Assembly (NCBI GenBank): GCA_010094025.1
Contig: ML991791.1
Coordinates: 1 to 64,000 of the forward strand
Length of the DNA: 64,000 nt
DNA from: Viridothelium virens
Lineage: Eukaryota > Ascomycota > Dothideomycetes > Trypetheliales > Trypetheliaceae
Direction: 5' to 3'
Shown: one piece after another, positions 29,442 through 40,042 of the stretch
How positions within the stretch are numbered: position 1 is the stretch's first letter
Layout of the letters: each line of letters opens with the position of its first letter
Position numbers and translations under genes: made by a program
Notes under the pieces: model-generated
The model's database searches: none
What the model was told of the DNA's origin: nothing
The model's input: the letters and a program-made list of their open reading frames with translations, nothing else

Positions 29442-32429
29442 ATGGTTGACAGCCGCTCTCACTTTGCGAACGTTAAAGCGACAGGTACACAACGCGCCAT
29501 GGACGCGCAGGCCGATGATGATACTCAGCGTACGGCGTCAGCAGATTCCCTGACATCTGGCCTAACATCCTTAGAGAATGAGACAGATGAATTCGGGAAG
29601 AGGTTACTACAACATGCGAAAGATAAGAACCGGCTGAATGACACGCTCAAGAATAACCAGCCATTCAAAAAAGCTAGACCTAATACCAGGGTCGCACTGA
29701 CTTTGGAGAACTTGGAACGCAATCATAGCGATAATACAACGCCACGAGCCAACGCACCTCTCGCGAACGGTCACAGAAGGAGTGGGAGCTCAGCAAGCAG
29801 CCGGCAGAGTGACCCCCCAGTTAATATACCACGAGAATGGGGCAGGAAAGGAAAACAAGGGACTGGGTGGATGAATCGCATCAAGACTGCAGACGAGCTG
29901 GTGGAAAGTGAAGACTGGCACCATGGAGACACCATCTACCCATACAAAACCACATTTACTGGAGACGATAGCCCAAGGAGTGTGGATTGGACGGCGCCAG
30001 CAGACGTACCAATACCATCCATCGAAGATTCTTCACCAATAGCGCATTCACGAAGGCACAGCCTCAGTCCCGCAGCGATACGGCACCGAACTGCGTCGTT
30101 AGAGAGAAAACGAGAATGGGAGATGAGTGATGATTTCACAGTGGGATCGCTCCTTACGTCTACGCCTGCAGTACCCGCAAGAAGTAAGGCTTTGGATGAG
30201 GTACGGCAGCGCGAAATCGAGAATCTGACTCGACGAGCTGTGGCTTCGAGTCGGCTGGATAAAATAAGAGAGCAATCACCTGAGACCATGAGGCGTCCTT
30301 CTACTGCCAAATCATTTCCGGAGAATGAAGCGGCCGACTTAACTTCCCGAGCAGAAGACTTTAGCATGGCTACGGTACACGGCCACTCTGACAAGGGAAC
30401 GCGGTCATCTCAAGCAAATTTGGGGACGGCAGCCAGCATACCAGCTGCGAAGGATCTTCGAAATCGACACAGTAATGAAAGTATTCGATCAGCACGATAT
30501 ACCACTCCACCATCCACAAAGCTAGCAGAAAGAGTCTCGCAGCTTACTAAAGAAGCACAGAATCAAAGACCGAGTCCACAGAGGCACGAGTCAAGAGATC
30601 AATTATCCACGCAGCTAGCTGAGAGCTTCTCGAAGATCAAGCAAGAAGGTCACCAGAAAAGACCAGAACATGAAAGAAGTGATTCCAGAGAACTACTTCG
30701 CCAACTTGCCCGAGTGACAAGCGTTAGTCCAAGTCCAGGCAAGAATGCATATCCACCCGCGCAGAAATCTGGAGAAGGGAGTAGGGCGTCCCCGCTATCT
30801 AAGGATGAGAGCAATGTGACTCAGGAGGAAGCAGTAGACAATCAGCCTGCTATTGAAGACCTAAATGAATCTCTTCCGAATGGTATTGTCGATGGCGGTC
30901 GGGAGCAACATCATCCTATTGATCCGAATTCCCTTCGCCAAGCCGACACAACAACAATAGCAAAGACTCCACGCGTGACCGGCGCTTGGATCGACACCCC
31001 TGGCACATATAAGCCACCACGGAACATTCTCCCTTCATGGACTTCCTCACTCGTGCCTCGTAATATCTTTCTCTCCAAGACTGAACCTGAACCTCAAACT
31101 ACCCCACAAGATCTTCCCGCCTCTGACCGACGACATATCGAGCAAGAAGAACATCAACAGCAATCGCGACGTCGTCTTCCATCTTCTGCTCTGGCAGCGA
31201 TTCTCGAGGACGCGCGCAACATGTCTGAAGAACGAAACCCCTCTAATTCTGCTTCCGAACCTGCTCTTCCTGCTCCCACGAGCGACCCTCACGTCGAACC
31301 CCCTGCACGTCTTCCACCAAAATCGGAGGCGGATACTCTTGGTGACTCCACAATCGGGTCCCTCGAAGACATCGTGGATCCGAACCTCGATTATACCGAC
31401 ACACTCGACCTCCCCGAGGCGATTGACATTGAACTACGCCTCCTCCAACACATTCAATCTGAACGCCAACTCACGCAGGCCGAGCGCGATCGCCGGCAAG
31501 AGATCCTTACGCTTCAAGCTATGAATGCCAATCTGCGGAAGGCGAGAACAAGCATCAAAGACGTTAAGCGCAGCATCAATCGCGTCGAACGGCATGTCGA
31601 AAGTACCGAAACGCAGACACCACTACCATACATGCATCCAGCATACATGCAACGATACCCATATCCCATTACCTTTCCCGGTTCCACCAATTTCTCGCTT
31701 CACACCTCAGGCATCTGTGAAAAATGCACTGTTACATATCCCCACATCCATAGCCTACCTGTCTGGCTACAGCTCTGGAATGAATTCTCCGCCTTCTTCT
31801 GGACAAACATCTGCTCTCTCTTCTGGACCTTGGCTCCTGCTCCCAGCTCCCCTCATCTCCCTCCTCGCTCCACCCTCACTAATCCATTCCCCACCGTCCG
31901 TCTCACAATGCTCTCTCGTATCCTCCTCGCTCTTCTTATCTGGTTCATCCTCGAGTCCATTGTATCCCTCTTCGCTTCACACATCTATTACCTCTTTGCG
32001 GATCTTCCACCTCCAGGAACCGTTTACGACGATCGAATCCCTATCTTTCCCTACGCTATACCCACACTATTGTTTAATCCGCTGTATTACGCCTTTCTCG
32101 AACCATGGGAGAATATTTGGGCGCCGCCATTCTACGCTGTGTATGACTGGCTTGACTGGTGGACGAGAGCGGTTGGCGGCGAGGTGGAGTGGTGGTCCCG
32201 CAATAATGTCACAGGATGGGGTTATGGGATGGGGGCAATGGCGTACAAGAGGTATCGGATGTGGGAGAGGGGGCAGCGCTGGGGATGGGACGAAGCACTA
32301 ATTGCCCAGAGGAAAGTCGGGGAGGCCCTCAGAAGGGCGAAAGAGGCTGGTGCGGCTGCGGCCGTGACAGTAGCAAGGATGGCAGATGACGAGGTGGTCA
32401 AATCCACCCCCGGCCGGGGATGGTTATAA
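29442..32429 (+). CDS. Large disordered protein with C-terminal membrane segments, unknown
   Basis: A single frame of 995 residues. Residues 1-650 are charged and disordered, with conserved-looking islands: IPREWGRKGKQGTGWMNRI (about 125), TIYPYKTTFTGDDSPRS (about 165) and VGSLLTSTPAVPARSKALDE then RQREIENLTRRAV (about 230-270). A coiled-coil-like stretch lies at 660-720 (LRLLQHIQSERQLTQAERD). After it come a CEKC motif and hydrophobic segments (SRILLALLIWFILESIVSLF near 828; IPTLLFNPLYYAFLEPW near 870) and an aromatic tail. This suggests an ER or nuclear-envelope anchor with a big cytosolic part. I recall ascomycete relatives without a known role; a spindle-pole or nuclear role is only a guess. 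Confidence 0.7.
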   Translation: MVDSRSHFANVKATGTQRAMDAQADDDTQRTASADSLTSGLTSLENETDEFGKRLLQHAKDKNRLNDTLKNNQPFKKARPNTRVALTLENLERNHSDNTTPRANAPLANGHRRSGSSASSRQSDPPVNIPREWGRKGKQGTGWMNRIKTADELVESEDWHHGDTIYPYKTTFTGDDSPRSVDWTAPADVPIPSIEDSSPIAHSRRHSLSPAAIRHRTASLERKREWEMSDDFTVGSLLTSTPAVPARSKALDEVRQREIENLTRRAVASSRLDKIREQSPETMRRPSTAKSFPENEAADLTSRAEDFSMATVHGHSDKGTRSSQANLGTAASIPAAKDLRNRHSNESIRSARYTTPPSTKLAERVSQLTKEAQNQRPSPQRHESRDQLSTQLAESFSKIKQEGHQKRPEHERSDSRELLRQLARVTSVSPSPGKNAYPPAQKSGEGSRASPLSKDESNVTQEEAVDNQPAIEDLNESLPNGIVDGGREQHHPIDPNSLRQADTTTIAKTPRVTGAWIDTPGTYKPPRNILPSWTSSLVPRNIFLSKTEPEPQTTPQDLPASDRRHIEQEEHQQQSRRRLPSSALAAILEDARNMSEERNPSNSASEPALPAPTSDPHVEPPARLPPKSEADTLGDSTIGSLEDIVDPNLDYTDTLDLPEAIDIELRLLQHIQSERQLTQAERDRRQEILTLQAMNANLRKARTSIKDVKRSINRVERHVESTETQTPLPYMHPAYMQRYPYPITFPGSTNFSLHTSGICEKCTVTYPHIHSLPVWLQLWNEFSAFFWTNICSLFWTLAPAPSSPHLPPRSTLTNPFPTVRLTMLSRILLALLIWFILESIVSLFASHIYYLFADLPPPGTVYDDRIPIFPYAIPTLLFNPLYYAFLEPWENIWAPPFYAVYDWLDWWTRAVGGEVEWWSRNNVTGWGYGMGAMAYKRYRMWERGQRWGWDEALIAQRKVGEALRRAKEAGAAAAVTVARMADDEVVKSTPGRGWL

Positions 32430-32979
32430 TCCGGCTGGGGGGCGCCTGGATGTTGTTTCGGGGATCCAGTGAGCATGAACGTTATTATGAAACATTTGTC
32501 AATAGTGAAGAAATACCCACGTTCAATTGGAAAATACGAATCGAGCTTCAAGTGCCTAATATTCTGCTGGGGCTACCTCCAAAGTAAGATGACAGTCGTT
32601 CCAAAGCTGGTTCTTCAAACGATACTGCTCTCCAGAAAGGGACTATGCCAATATTACTTTTATGAGTCAGACCAATCCTGATGCTCCACCGCGGTCACGT
32701 AAAGGGGAGAGCTTCAATGAACAACGTACATGAATCCTCTTGCTGCACTAATTCAGTACTATGATACAATTTTATGAATGAGCCAGTGCAATCCATATTC
32801 GCCAGCATGATAGCAAATGAGCTGTCAGCTATCAAAGTACCCTCCATGCAATTTAGCCTCCAGACCCACCCCAATCAGTATTCCACCGAGCCTATCGTCC
32901 GACCCATCACTTCGATTCCTTGTCCCCAGCGTGTCCTACATCTCAAAATGTTAGCTTCTAGTCATAATCCAGGAGTTTC
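32430..32979. other. Intergenic, 550 bp
   Basis: Between convergent genes; holds both 3' untranslated regions. No gene or repeat recognised. Confidence 0.45.
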
Positions 32980-33585
32980 TCAATCCTCACCCGTCCAAAA
33001 CCCCTTCCCCACCCTCTCCTTCTCCGGATCCGCCTCCGTCACCCTCGCATGCGCCTTATCGTGCCGCCGCTCAAACTCCTCATTATGCCTCCTCACCTCC
33101 TCCGACGTCTCTCCACCCGCCGGCGCCGCGTCCTTCAGAATCTTCGGCTGCGCCCCCTGATTCGTCTTCGAGCGCAGCGCGTCATCCTTACCCACCCTCG
33201 TGCTCGTCGAGAACTGCCTCTTGCCACCCTCCGACCCTGAGCCTGGTTTCTGCGAGCTGCTGCTGCCGCTGGAAGAGGGGGCAGAAGGCGACTCGGACAC
33301 GTTGTGCCCCTCGGCGGTGCCTTTCGTGGGTGTGCTTCCGCTCCCCTGGCCGGCTTTGGGGGGAGGAGGCCCCGGGTGCTCTTTGTCGGCCGATGGATTC
33401 GGGCCTTGGGATTGCGGGTTCTCGCCGCGGGGGTCGCCGCTGCCAGAGCCGTAGTCGCCGGTAGCGAGCAGAGAAGCGCGGTGGGAGAAGGGGCGAAGGG
33501 CAGGAGCCGCCTGTTTGGAGGTGGTGGTGATGGGGAGGGCGTGGGCGTTGAGGATGGGAAAGCGGAGATTGCGTGGGAGAGGCAT
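32980..33585 (-). CDS. Small mitochondrial-type fungal protein, unknown
   Basis: A 201-residue frame from ATG at 33585. The first 40 residues are Arg-rich and lack acids (MPLPRNLRFPILNAHALPIT onward), as expected of a mitochondrial targeting peptide. The motif GDYGSGSGDPRGENPQSQGP follows, then a long Gly/Ser/Pro-rich stretch. A second conserved-looking part is KRQFSTSTRVGKDD and the end is DPEKERVGKGFWTGED. I recall similar ascomycete proteins of unknown role. No membrane helix is seen. Confidence 0.7.
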   Translation of the reverse strand: MPLPRNLRFPILNAHALPITTTSKQAAPALRPFSHRASLLATGDYGSGSGDPRGENPQSQGPNPSADKEHPGPPPPKAGQGSGSTPTKGTAEGHNVSESPSAPSSSGSSSSQKPGSGSEGGKRQFSTSTRVGKDDALRSKTNQGAQPKILKDAAPAGGETSEEVRRHNEEFERRHDKAHARVTEADPEKERVGKGFWTGED

Positions 33586-33756
33586 TTTGGAGTGGAGCGA
33601 GCTTGTTCTGATGAAAGAAAAGGATGCAATCGGATTTGGGAGACCGAAGTAGAAAATTGAATTCTTGTTGGTCGAGTTCTAGAGTGGAATAAATCTGAGA
33701 AAGCTAAGACGAAGCTTTAAGAGCTCGATGGTGAGCTCACTGAGCTTCGGATCTGA

Positions 33757-33766
33757 GTGACGTCAC
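33757..33766. promoter_or_regulatory. CRE-like palindrome GTGACGTCAC
   Basis: A perfect 10 bp palindrome centred on TGACGTCA, the site bound by ATF/CREB-type bZIP factors in fungi and animals. It lies 172 bp upstream of the start of the small mitochondrial-type gene (minus strand), a sensible promoter distance. Function is inferred from the motif only. Confidence 0.5.
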
Positions 33767-33983
33767 TGGACGATCTTAGTTCGATGCGATGCCTAGCATT
33801 GTTTAGGTATCCAAAGAAGTTGTGCAGCAATTCAGAGATAACTCGATTTGTAACACCATTAAACGAATCAATCAAGACCGACTAGTCTCATAAAACCATT
33901 AGAAGCGAAGCTGTCTTCACTACAGGATCAATTCCCTCCAAGGCTCAATGAAGCTCGCAAAGATCTAGATTCTGGAACGTTTT

Positions 33984-33998
33984 GTCACATATTGTGAC
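33984..33998. promoter_or_regulatory. Palindrome GTCACA-TAT-TGTGAC
   Basis: Two perfect 6 bp half-sites in inverted orientation around a 3 bp spacer, followed at once by GTAGTCA. It could be a dimeric regulator site; it lies about 630 bp upstream of the 34629 gene. Confidence 0.35.
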
Positions 33999-34628
33999 GT
34001 AGTCAATTAGTACCACAATGTTCGTTCCTTTTGGTTCAACACGTTTCGTTATACGTTCACGCTTCACTGCGTCCTTCACGGGATCAATGTGTTCTCTCCA
34101 TCGAAAGACTTGGTCTCTCAAATATCATCAAAGTTGCTCAGTCAGATGTAAGTAGTATTAAGAAATTGTTGAAGTAACTCTTGCAGCAAGAGTGAAGAAT
34201 CTCAGGGACTGTTGAAGTAGATACTCCAATGGTTGTCAGGTTCGGCTGCAGGGGTAAGGTATCTTTTGCGTGGTCAATATATCGAACTTGGTTCAATCTG
34301 TCCCAGATCTGAATGTTTTATTAAGAATGCCTTCTATCTAAGAATATCTGATCTTGCTTTGGCTGATCCAGGCGTATCTGATGTGAATGACCGAAGGCTG
34401 ACCTGCATGCTCGCGTAGCCAGGGGGTATCTGCATGTTCATGACGCACATCCTAGCATTGGTCGAGCTATTGCAGTGGGGTCAGCCTTGCACACTGTCGG
34501 TCTCATGAAGGTTCTTACTCGACGTCGCCGCGAGCTTTGCCAGAACAATACCTCCATCTGAGTTGGGCCAACATCTGGACACGAAAACCAAAGTGATTCA
34601 AACGCACAGACATCTGAACAATACAACA

Positions 34629-37133
34629 ATGGAAAGATCTCTTGTGCCAGGTAGCTCAGGCTCATCGAACTCTAGGGCCTTCACTCAGACTGGTACGGTT
34701 AACTGGGTTGATTTATCTTCCAAGGCCATCTCATTTACCATAGGAGCCCTAACTCGCTTTTCTAAAGCTGATGTAGATGTCGCTATGATTGGTGTGTGCA
34801 GAATCATATGCCGCCACTTCGTCATGCCTATTAAGAAAAAGGAAATGGTGCTTCAAAGGATCTCTAATTTGCCGCAAGTCTCTTTATATGGCAACGTCGC
34901 GCGCATTGGATTTGGATTACGACATGTCCTAGAGGACCTAGTCGACACAGACGAAGGATTGACTGGAGTTGCACTTTGTGGATGTCTGACAGCGTCATAC
35001 AGCCCCTTCTATGCTGCACATGTTTTGAGGTCTCTCTGCTTTTCTCAAAACATTCCAGACGAAATGCTTTCTGGCACCAAGAGATGGATATCTATGTTCG
35101 ATGTATGTTCGGGCATTTTTCAAGACACAGAGTTCTACCACCAGGTGGAAGGTCTTTCGCGCCTATTGGTTCCTAGAACCAAGGTCGGTATTCTAGTGCA
35201 CGAGGCCAACGAGCACAAAGCCTTAGCTTCTGCTTTAGTGGAACTGGCAAGGATTTCCACTGGCGATTTAGAAAGCTGCACTTTTACGGGCGGACTGGAC
35301 TGTGCCTGGCTTGGAGCTGTTGCAGAATTCCTCTTTGACATTGCTGTCTCCGTTGTGACGGTAGCTAATGTTGTATGTTATGAGTCTAAAGCTGGCAGCC
35401 GCCTTCAAAATGGTGACTGTAAGATAATTCTAATACCGCCAGAAAGAGGAACAACAAGAATGGCACTGACAAAGAGGGTCTTTCATGTCCCTAGTGGGGA
35501 AGCTATAATTCGCGAATCTTCGACCTCGGTCTTCACTAGACGCTCACATTGGGATGTTGTATTTGAAGATGCTTATGGAGATGCTGCTGAAAGTCTCCTT
35601 CGAGGCAACTCATCTGAACACTTTACAACGTTGTTTCTCTACAGCGCCCAAATGCCAGCTCCGTTATCTGATGCCGATCCCCATAGCGAACAATACGACT
35701 GGCCGTATTCCCACAATGGTATTAAGGCGCGCCGAGGCGATGAGCTCTTGGATTTTGCACGTTGGCGTTTCCCTGAGCTGAAATCTTGTCTAAATACCAT
35801 TGGGAAACAAAAGTCCCGCGTTGTTACAGAAGATACTGCCCGAGATTGTTTGCAAGCAATATCCAACGAATGTACTTGCGTTAATTGCGGTGACCCACGC
35901 CCACCGGAAGTAATACCTGTGTATGATAAGACTTGTCTGAGGGATATCTCTAAAGCAATCCTACAGCTGGTCCATCTATTGTCCGTGACAGAGACACACA
36001 ATTCAATGCCTACGCCGGACGGCGTACGCAGTATATGTTTACTTAAAGAACGTCCGCGCCAACATGATATGTGGCCCCAGGACTTTAAACCTCTTCTTTC
36101 CGACATAATTCGAATTTTTAGCAGCGTCGGTGAGCACCGCCTGTTCATGAATAGCGATCTTGCGGTTTCAAATGAGGGAATTTGTTGTTTCTACGAGATC
36201 CTAGTGAATCTAAGGAGCGTCCCTGGGGCTGTCAGCAAAGTCCACGTAATTCCCGGCCATATCGAATACAAAGGAAGCAAGTTTGATGCTGTTAGAGACA
36301 TGAGATTGACAAAAGTTACATTTGATCACTTTTCTATTCCGGCCCGGAGGAAGTTCAACCTACTGTTGTCGGAGACGCCAGATTCTACAAAATTAGAAGC
36401 AGTATATGCAACAACTTCCGAAAGCCCCGGCCCAAGCTGCAGATTCTCGATCATCCAGCTGATTAGGCGGTTAACTCGCCGAGGTCCCGAATATGCTGTA
36501 TCATGTAAACCACCGTTCATCCTCGTCCAAATTGTTCGTAGAGATGACCTTCAGAATAAGTACCGAGCCCTCCGCCAGACAAATTGGGATTTCGAGCCCA
36601 GTACTTCACTGCGATCCGATGGAAAGAAAATGTGTAACTGTCGAGACGGTGCTTCTCAAGATGCTCTATATTCGCTATTCCTTTTAAATGAAGGCATTCA
36701 AGATGAAACAGGGCTCTACGATTTAAAAATCCAAAAGACATCGGTCGATCTCTGGTCCAACGGTCAAACAAGCATTGAACACCTATACGCCGAGTTAGCA
36801 AAGCCTTATGGAGTGCTGAATGAGCGCTTATACTTCGCGATTGCCAAAATCTGCGATTGCATTGACTGTATTATAGCGTACGTATTCCGAAATTGGTATT
36901 GGATACGAGGGCAGTTAGGGCAATTTGCATCACCCTGGACCATCGATGGAGTCGTTCAAGTACATCATCTGCAAGGCAATATGCAAGAGGTCGAATTCCA
37001 TGTTTCCAGACTTGAAGGCTACGAAAAGGAGTGTCCCATAGAAATGCCGTTTCCAGAGCTTCCTATTTGGAGGGGGTCGTACTGTCATGGCTCTAGACCG
37101 AGGACTCCTGGTGGAGCATGGGACATGGAGTAG
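34629..37133 (+). CDS. Fungal accessory protein, 834 aa, unknown family with GG-x-DCAW motif
   Basis: One intron-free frame from the first good ATG (34629; the frame is open a little further upstream). I recall long ascomycete proteins of this kind that share the motif seen here at residues about 218-235 (FTGGLDCAWLGAVAEFLFDI), but no function is known. The first 100 residues include VNWVDLSSKAISFTIGALTR. A Cys cluster (ECTCVNCGDPRP near 415) and later ICDCIDCI (near 740) could bind metal. No signal peptide or classic enzyme motif is seen. Such genes are typically variable and lie among HET-type genes, which fits this window; a role in nonself response is inference. Confidence 0.65.
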   Translation: MERSLVPGSSGSSNSRAFTQTGTVNWVDLSSKAISFTIGALTRFSKADVDVAMIGVCRIICRHFVMPIKKKEMVLQRISNLPQVSLYGNVARIGFGLRHVLEDLVDTDEGLTGVALCGCLTASYSPFYAAHVLRSLCFSQNIPDEMLSGTKRWISMFDVCSGIFQDTEFYHQVEGLSRLLVPRTKVGILVHEANEHKALASALVELARISTGDLESCTFTGGLDCAWLGAVAEFLFDIAVSVVTVANVVCYESKAGSRLQNGDCKIILIPPERGTTRMALTKRVFHVPSGEAIIRESSTSVFTRRSHWDVVFEDAYGDAAESLLRGNSSEHFTTLFLYSAQMPAPLSDADPHSEQYDWPYSHNGIKARRGDELLDFARWRFPELKSCLNTIGKQKSRVVTEDTARDCLQAISNECTCVNCGDPRPPEVIPVYDKTCLRDISKAILQLVHLLSVTETHNSMPTPDGVRSICLLKERPRQHDMWPQDFKPLLSDIIRIFSSVGEHRLFMNSDLAVSNEGICCFYEILVNLRSVPGAVSKVHVIPGHIEYKGSKFDAVRDMRLTKVTFDHFSIPARRKFNLLLSETPDSTKLEAVYATTSESPGPSCRFSIIQLIRRLTRRGPEYAVSCKPPFILVQIVRRDDLQNKYRALRQTNWDFEPSTSLRSDGKKMCNCRDGASQDALYSLFLLNEGIQDETGLYDLKIQKTSVDLWSNGQTSIEHLYAELAKPYGVLNERLYFAIAKICDCIDCIIAYVFRNWYWIRGQLGQFASPWTIDGVVQVHHLQGNMQEVEFHVSRLEGYEKECPIEMPFPELPIWRGSYCHGSRPRTPGGAWDME

Positions 37134-38148
37134 GCAGGTATGTAGGAGGTAGGGAACACGGAGGGGGTCATGGGATGAGCAGGACCACGTGTATACAAAG
37201 GACTTGGCAAAGCGCACGATGTAGATTTAGAAACCTTCGTGCTTAGATTTTCGTTCGCTTCGATATAGAGCTATTCAGCTTTATTGGCGTCCCTGACACG
37301 TATATAAAGTTTGGTAGGTTTTATTTGAGGCTAGCTCGAAGTAACTTTAATGCGTTCAAATAAGAACGATATTTAGATACAGGCTTGAGAAAACCATGTA
37401 AGGCACTTCTAGACAAAAGTCGGACTTAATGAGAGAAATAAAACTGGGACGTATAGTGGATGAAGTGGCCAGTTGCTGAAGACGTAATATGACAATACGC
37501 AGAGGCATTCAACTCTACAGGTCCATGGCGGATATGATTTACATCCAAAAGGGACTATTTGGTTCACCTTGCGATGCAAAATCCATTCGATGAGGTACAG
37601 ACTAAAGCTTTTGATGCGGTGTTTTTGCATCTCGCGTTCTTTTCGATTCTCTCATAATACTATGTGCTGAGAAAATGTGTCCCCGTTTCGGGTCAACTCA
37701 CTGCTAGTTCAAACTCCCGGTTCTTTGGTAAAATGCAATCAAGCCCGAATCTTCTTCCGCCAAAAGCTAAGTCGTCAAGCAATCTTGTTAGGCCCCGTTG
37801 TAGTAGAACAGCTTTTTGTAGACCAAATATCGCAGAGAAAGTAATTATTCTAAGAAACTGTGATCGTCGTAGCGAGGATACTCAGAATAAAAATAGCCAT
37901 CACAGCAAGAACTGATATCTATAAAATTCTCAGTATGATCTTCAAAGCGAGGTTAGCTGAAACTATGAAAGTGTGACAGCGAGGGCGCTAGAAATTCAAA
38001 GCCCTGCAGTTCACAAAGTGCGGAATAGCCTAGGCCATCAGAGCGCCAACCGTATAACATGGCGTTAAAGAGCGGTCAGGTAAAAGTGTTGTAGTAGGTT
38101 GCATTTGGTGCCATCTCAAATGAGCCTGACGACAGCCCATCATGAGTC
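37134..38148. other. Intergenic, 1.0 kb
   Basis: Between convergent genes. Contains copy 2 of the dispersed repeat (37243-37300). The rest is AT-rich without a supportable gene. Confidence 0.45.
37243..37300 (+). repeat. Copy 2 of the ~58 bp dispersed repeat
   Basis: Matches 9388-9446. The core AGCTATTCAGCTTTATTGGC then GTCCCTGACACG differs from copy 1 by transitions only. It starts 110 bp beyond the stop of the 834-residue protein gene. Confidence 0.8.
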
Positions 38149-40042
38149 CTATTCTTCCAAAACACTGAAGATATTGGCAGATTGAGCCCCTCGTTTACCG
38201 GCCAGGTTCTCCTTAGTAACGCTCTGTTTCTCAGCCATCTTCTTCATCCTCCTTTTCTCTTTCTTCAATAGGTCACTCATCTCAGCAACTTCTTCCACGC
38301 CAAGGGACTCGTAGAGGTCGTCAACAGCAGTCTCGGAGTCCCTCCTGTGCTCCTCAGTTCTATTGCCATGTGACTTGAAAAGGTGTTGCAAGAGTGGAAG
38401 TGTGATGAATCGCTCCTGGAGCCTTCTGATCAGTTGAATCAAGTCTTGATCTTGAGAAGCCACTGGTACGGCAGCGAGGAATACGTCAATGAACTGCTTC
38501 AGCATCCTCATCGAGTAGAGGGCCGCCTGTAGCTGTGCCTGTAAATGGGTCCACGCCCACGAGTCCAGGATCGAGTGTCGGAATCTCAGAAGTTGATTTA
38601 TCTCGGATTTTGGTGGGGCAAGTTTGCCGGTTTCGAGTAACGTCTCGCAGACGGTCTTTACGCCAAAAATCTGCCAGGCTTGATCAATATCAATAAAAGT
38701 ATATCCAGTGTATTTTCGAGCGTGCTCGTCGAGATCGCTGAGCAATATTTCAAGGCTCAGTTCCAGATCCTGTAGGTCCAAGACCGTTATCCTTACTGTG
38801 ACAACGTCATTTCCTCGTCTTCGAACTTCTTCTACGGGTTGTTCTGGGTTCTTAATACTAAGCAGCGAATAGCCAAGGCGTCGTATTTCTGACCCACTGA
38901 TCCAAGCTGTAGCCTTCCTGGAATCCTCCAGTAGAGGTGGCAGATACATGTATCTGGTATTGCCAAGCTCGCCAGGAACTGGATCTCCCGGCGGCCTCAG
39001 CAGCAACCTTCCTGTACATTGATGCGTGAACTCTGAGACTCGCACGTCAAGCCATCGTAGTACGTGCGCAAGATGGGGATCACAAGACTGTGCTCTGTCC
39101 GATAGCTCAGAATGGGACAGTAAACTATTGAACTGGGCGGAAAATTGTATGTATTCTAGCGAATTGATAGACACGCTCCTAGCCAGCTGCAAGCTTCGTG
39201 AAAAGTGTTGCTTTTTTTCGATGACATATGCCAGTTGAATGATATTTTGGAGGCCGAGGCTTCTGGCAATTTTCCTGGGATGAAATTGCAGGCTCTTGAG
39301 AGGACCATGTTCATTCTCGGCTGATAATCTAATATCGTTCAAGAATATGACAGATCCATCGACTCCGAGATCGTGAACTAGTAAGTCTGAGTCGTTCGTC
39401 AAGATTATGCCACCATGCTGTCTGACGTAATCGGCGCAGTATATATCGGCCTCTCCCGGAACAACGCTTGTATATGAGGCATAATCAGTCGAGTGTAAAG
39501 CTTCCACAATACCAGAGGCGAGGAAAGCTGGCGGAGGAAGGTCTTGAAGTTTGTTCTTTATTTTGCTAAAGTTAATCACGTCTTCACCTTCCGAAAAGCG
39601 AGCCCCCCTGGTAAACCAGGGTCCCAATTCCTCACTCATACGCGCGATAACAATCTTCTTGATGGCGCTTTGAAGACGTTGAAACCTTTCAGGCTCCTTC
39701 GATTTCGGCAGCAATCCATCGAAAAAGATTCTCTCGCTGTCTGCAGTATGAGCGTGGCTTCCAAACGTGCCCAATGCGCACTTACACGGTAATACCGTAG
39801 GCACGGACGCGATGCAGCCAACCTACGGCAGCATCGCCAATTCTCTCGTACGACGGGAGAGCTTCGGTGAGGTCGGTTGCCTTGGTCTGATTCCGAAGAC
39901 ATTCCTGGTAGATGTAGTGAGCAAAGGCGGGCCCATCAATGACTAAACGTAAGTGTTCGTCGTGATCGTGCGAAGTCGGTGCTGCAACATTTATTACGGA
40001 AGCGTAGGGCCTGAGATTCGCCGTTAAATGAGGGATACCCAT
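38149..40042 (-). CDS. Asteroid/XPG-like nuclease-fold protein
   Basis: Exons 40042-39786 and 39736-38149 (intron 49 nt) give 614 residues. The N-terminal start MGIPHLTANLRPYA and the acidic site VIDGPAFAHYIY match the XPG-N-like half, and VPGEADIYCADYV plus ILTNDSDLLVHDLG match the XPG-I half of the FEN1 fold. This combination with a long helical C-terminus is typical of Asteroid-type proteins (ASTE1-like). Family members may cut branched or single-stranded DNA; whether all metal-binding acids are kept cannot be judged without alignment. The C-terminus is Lys-rich (KKEKRRMKKMAEK), possibly a nuclear signal. Confidence 0.85.

Larger units (their letters stand above)
33586..34628. other. Intergenic, 1.04 kb, palindrome-rich
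   Basis: The divergent space between the mitochondrial-type gene and the 834-residue gene. It contains a perfect CRE-like palindrome (33757-33766) and a perfect spaced palindrome (33984-33998). A short open frame at 34384-34560 encodes arginine-rich sequence (LMKVLTRRRRELCQNN) but has no proper start. Nothing else is recognised. Confidence 0.5.

Noticed and set aside
34233-34560. Short frames upstream of the 834-residue gene
   Set aside because: Non-ATG starts, no family, and broken into pieces; probably leader or noise.
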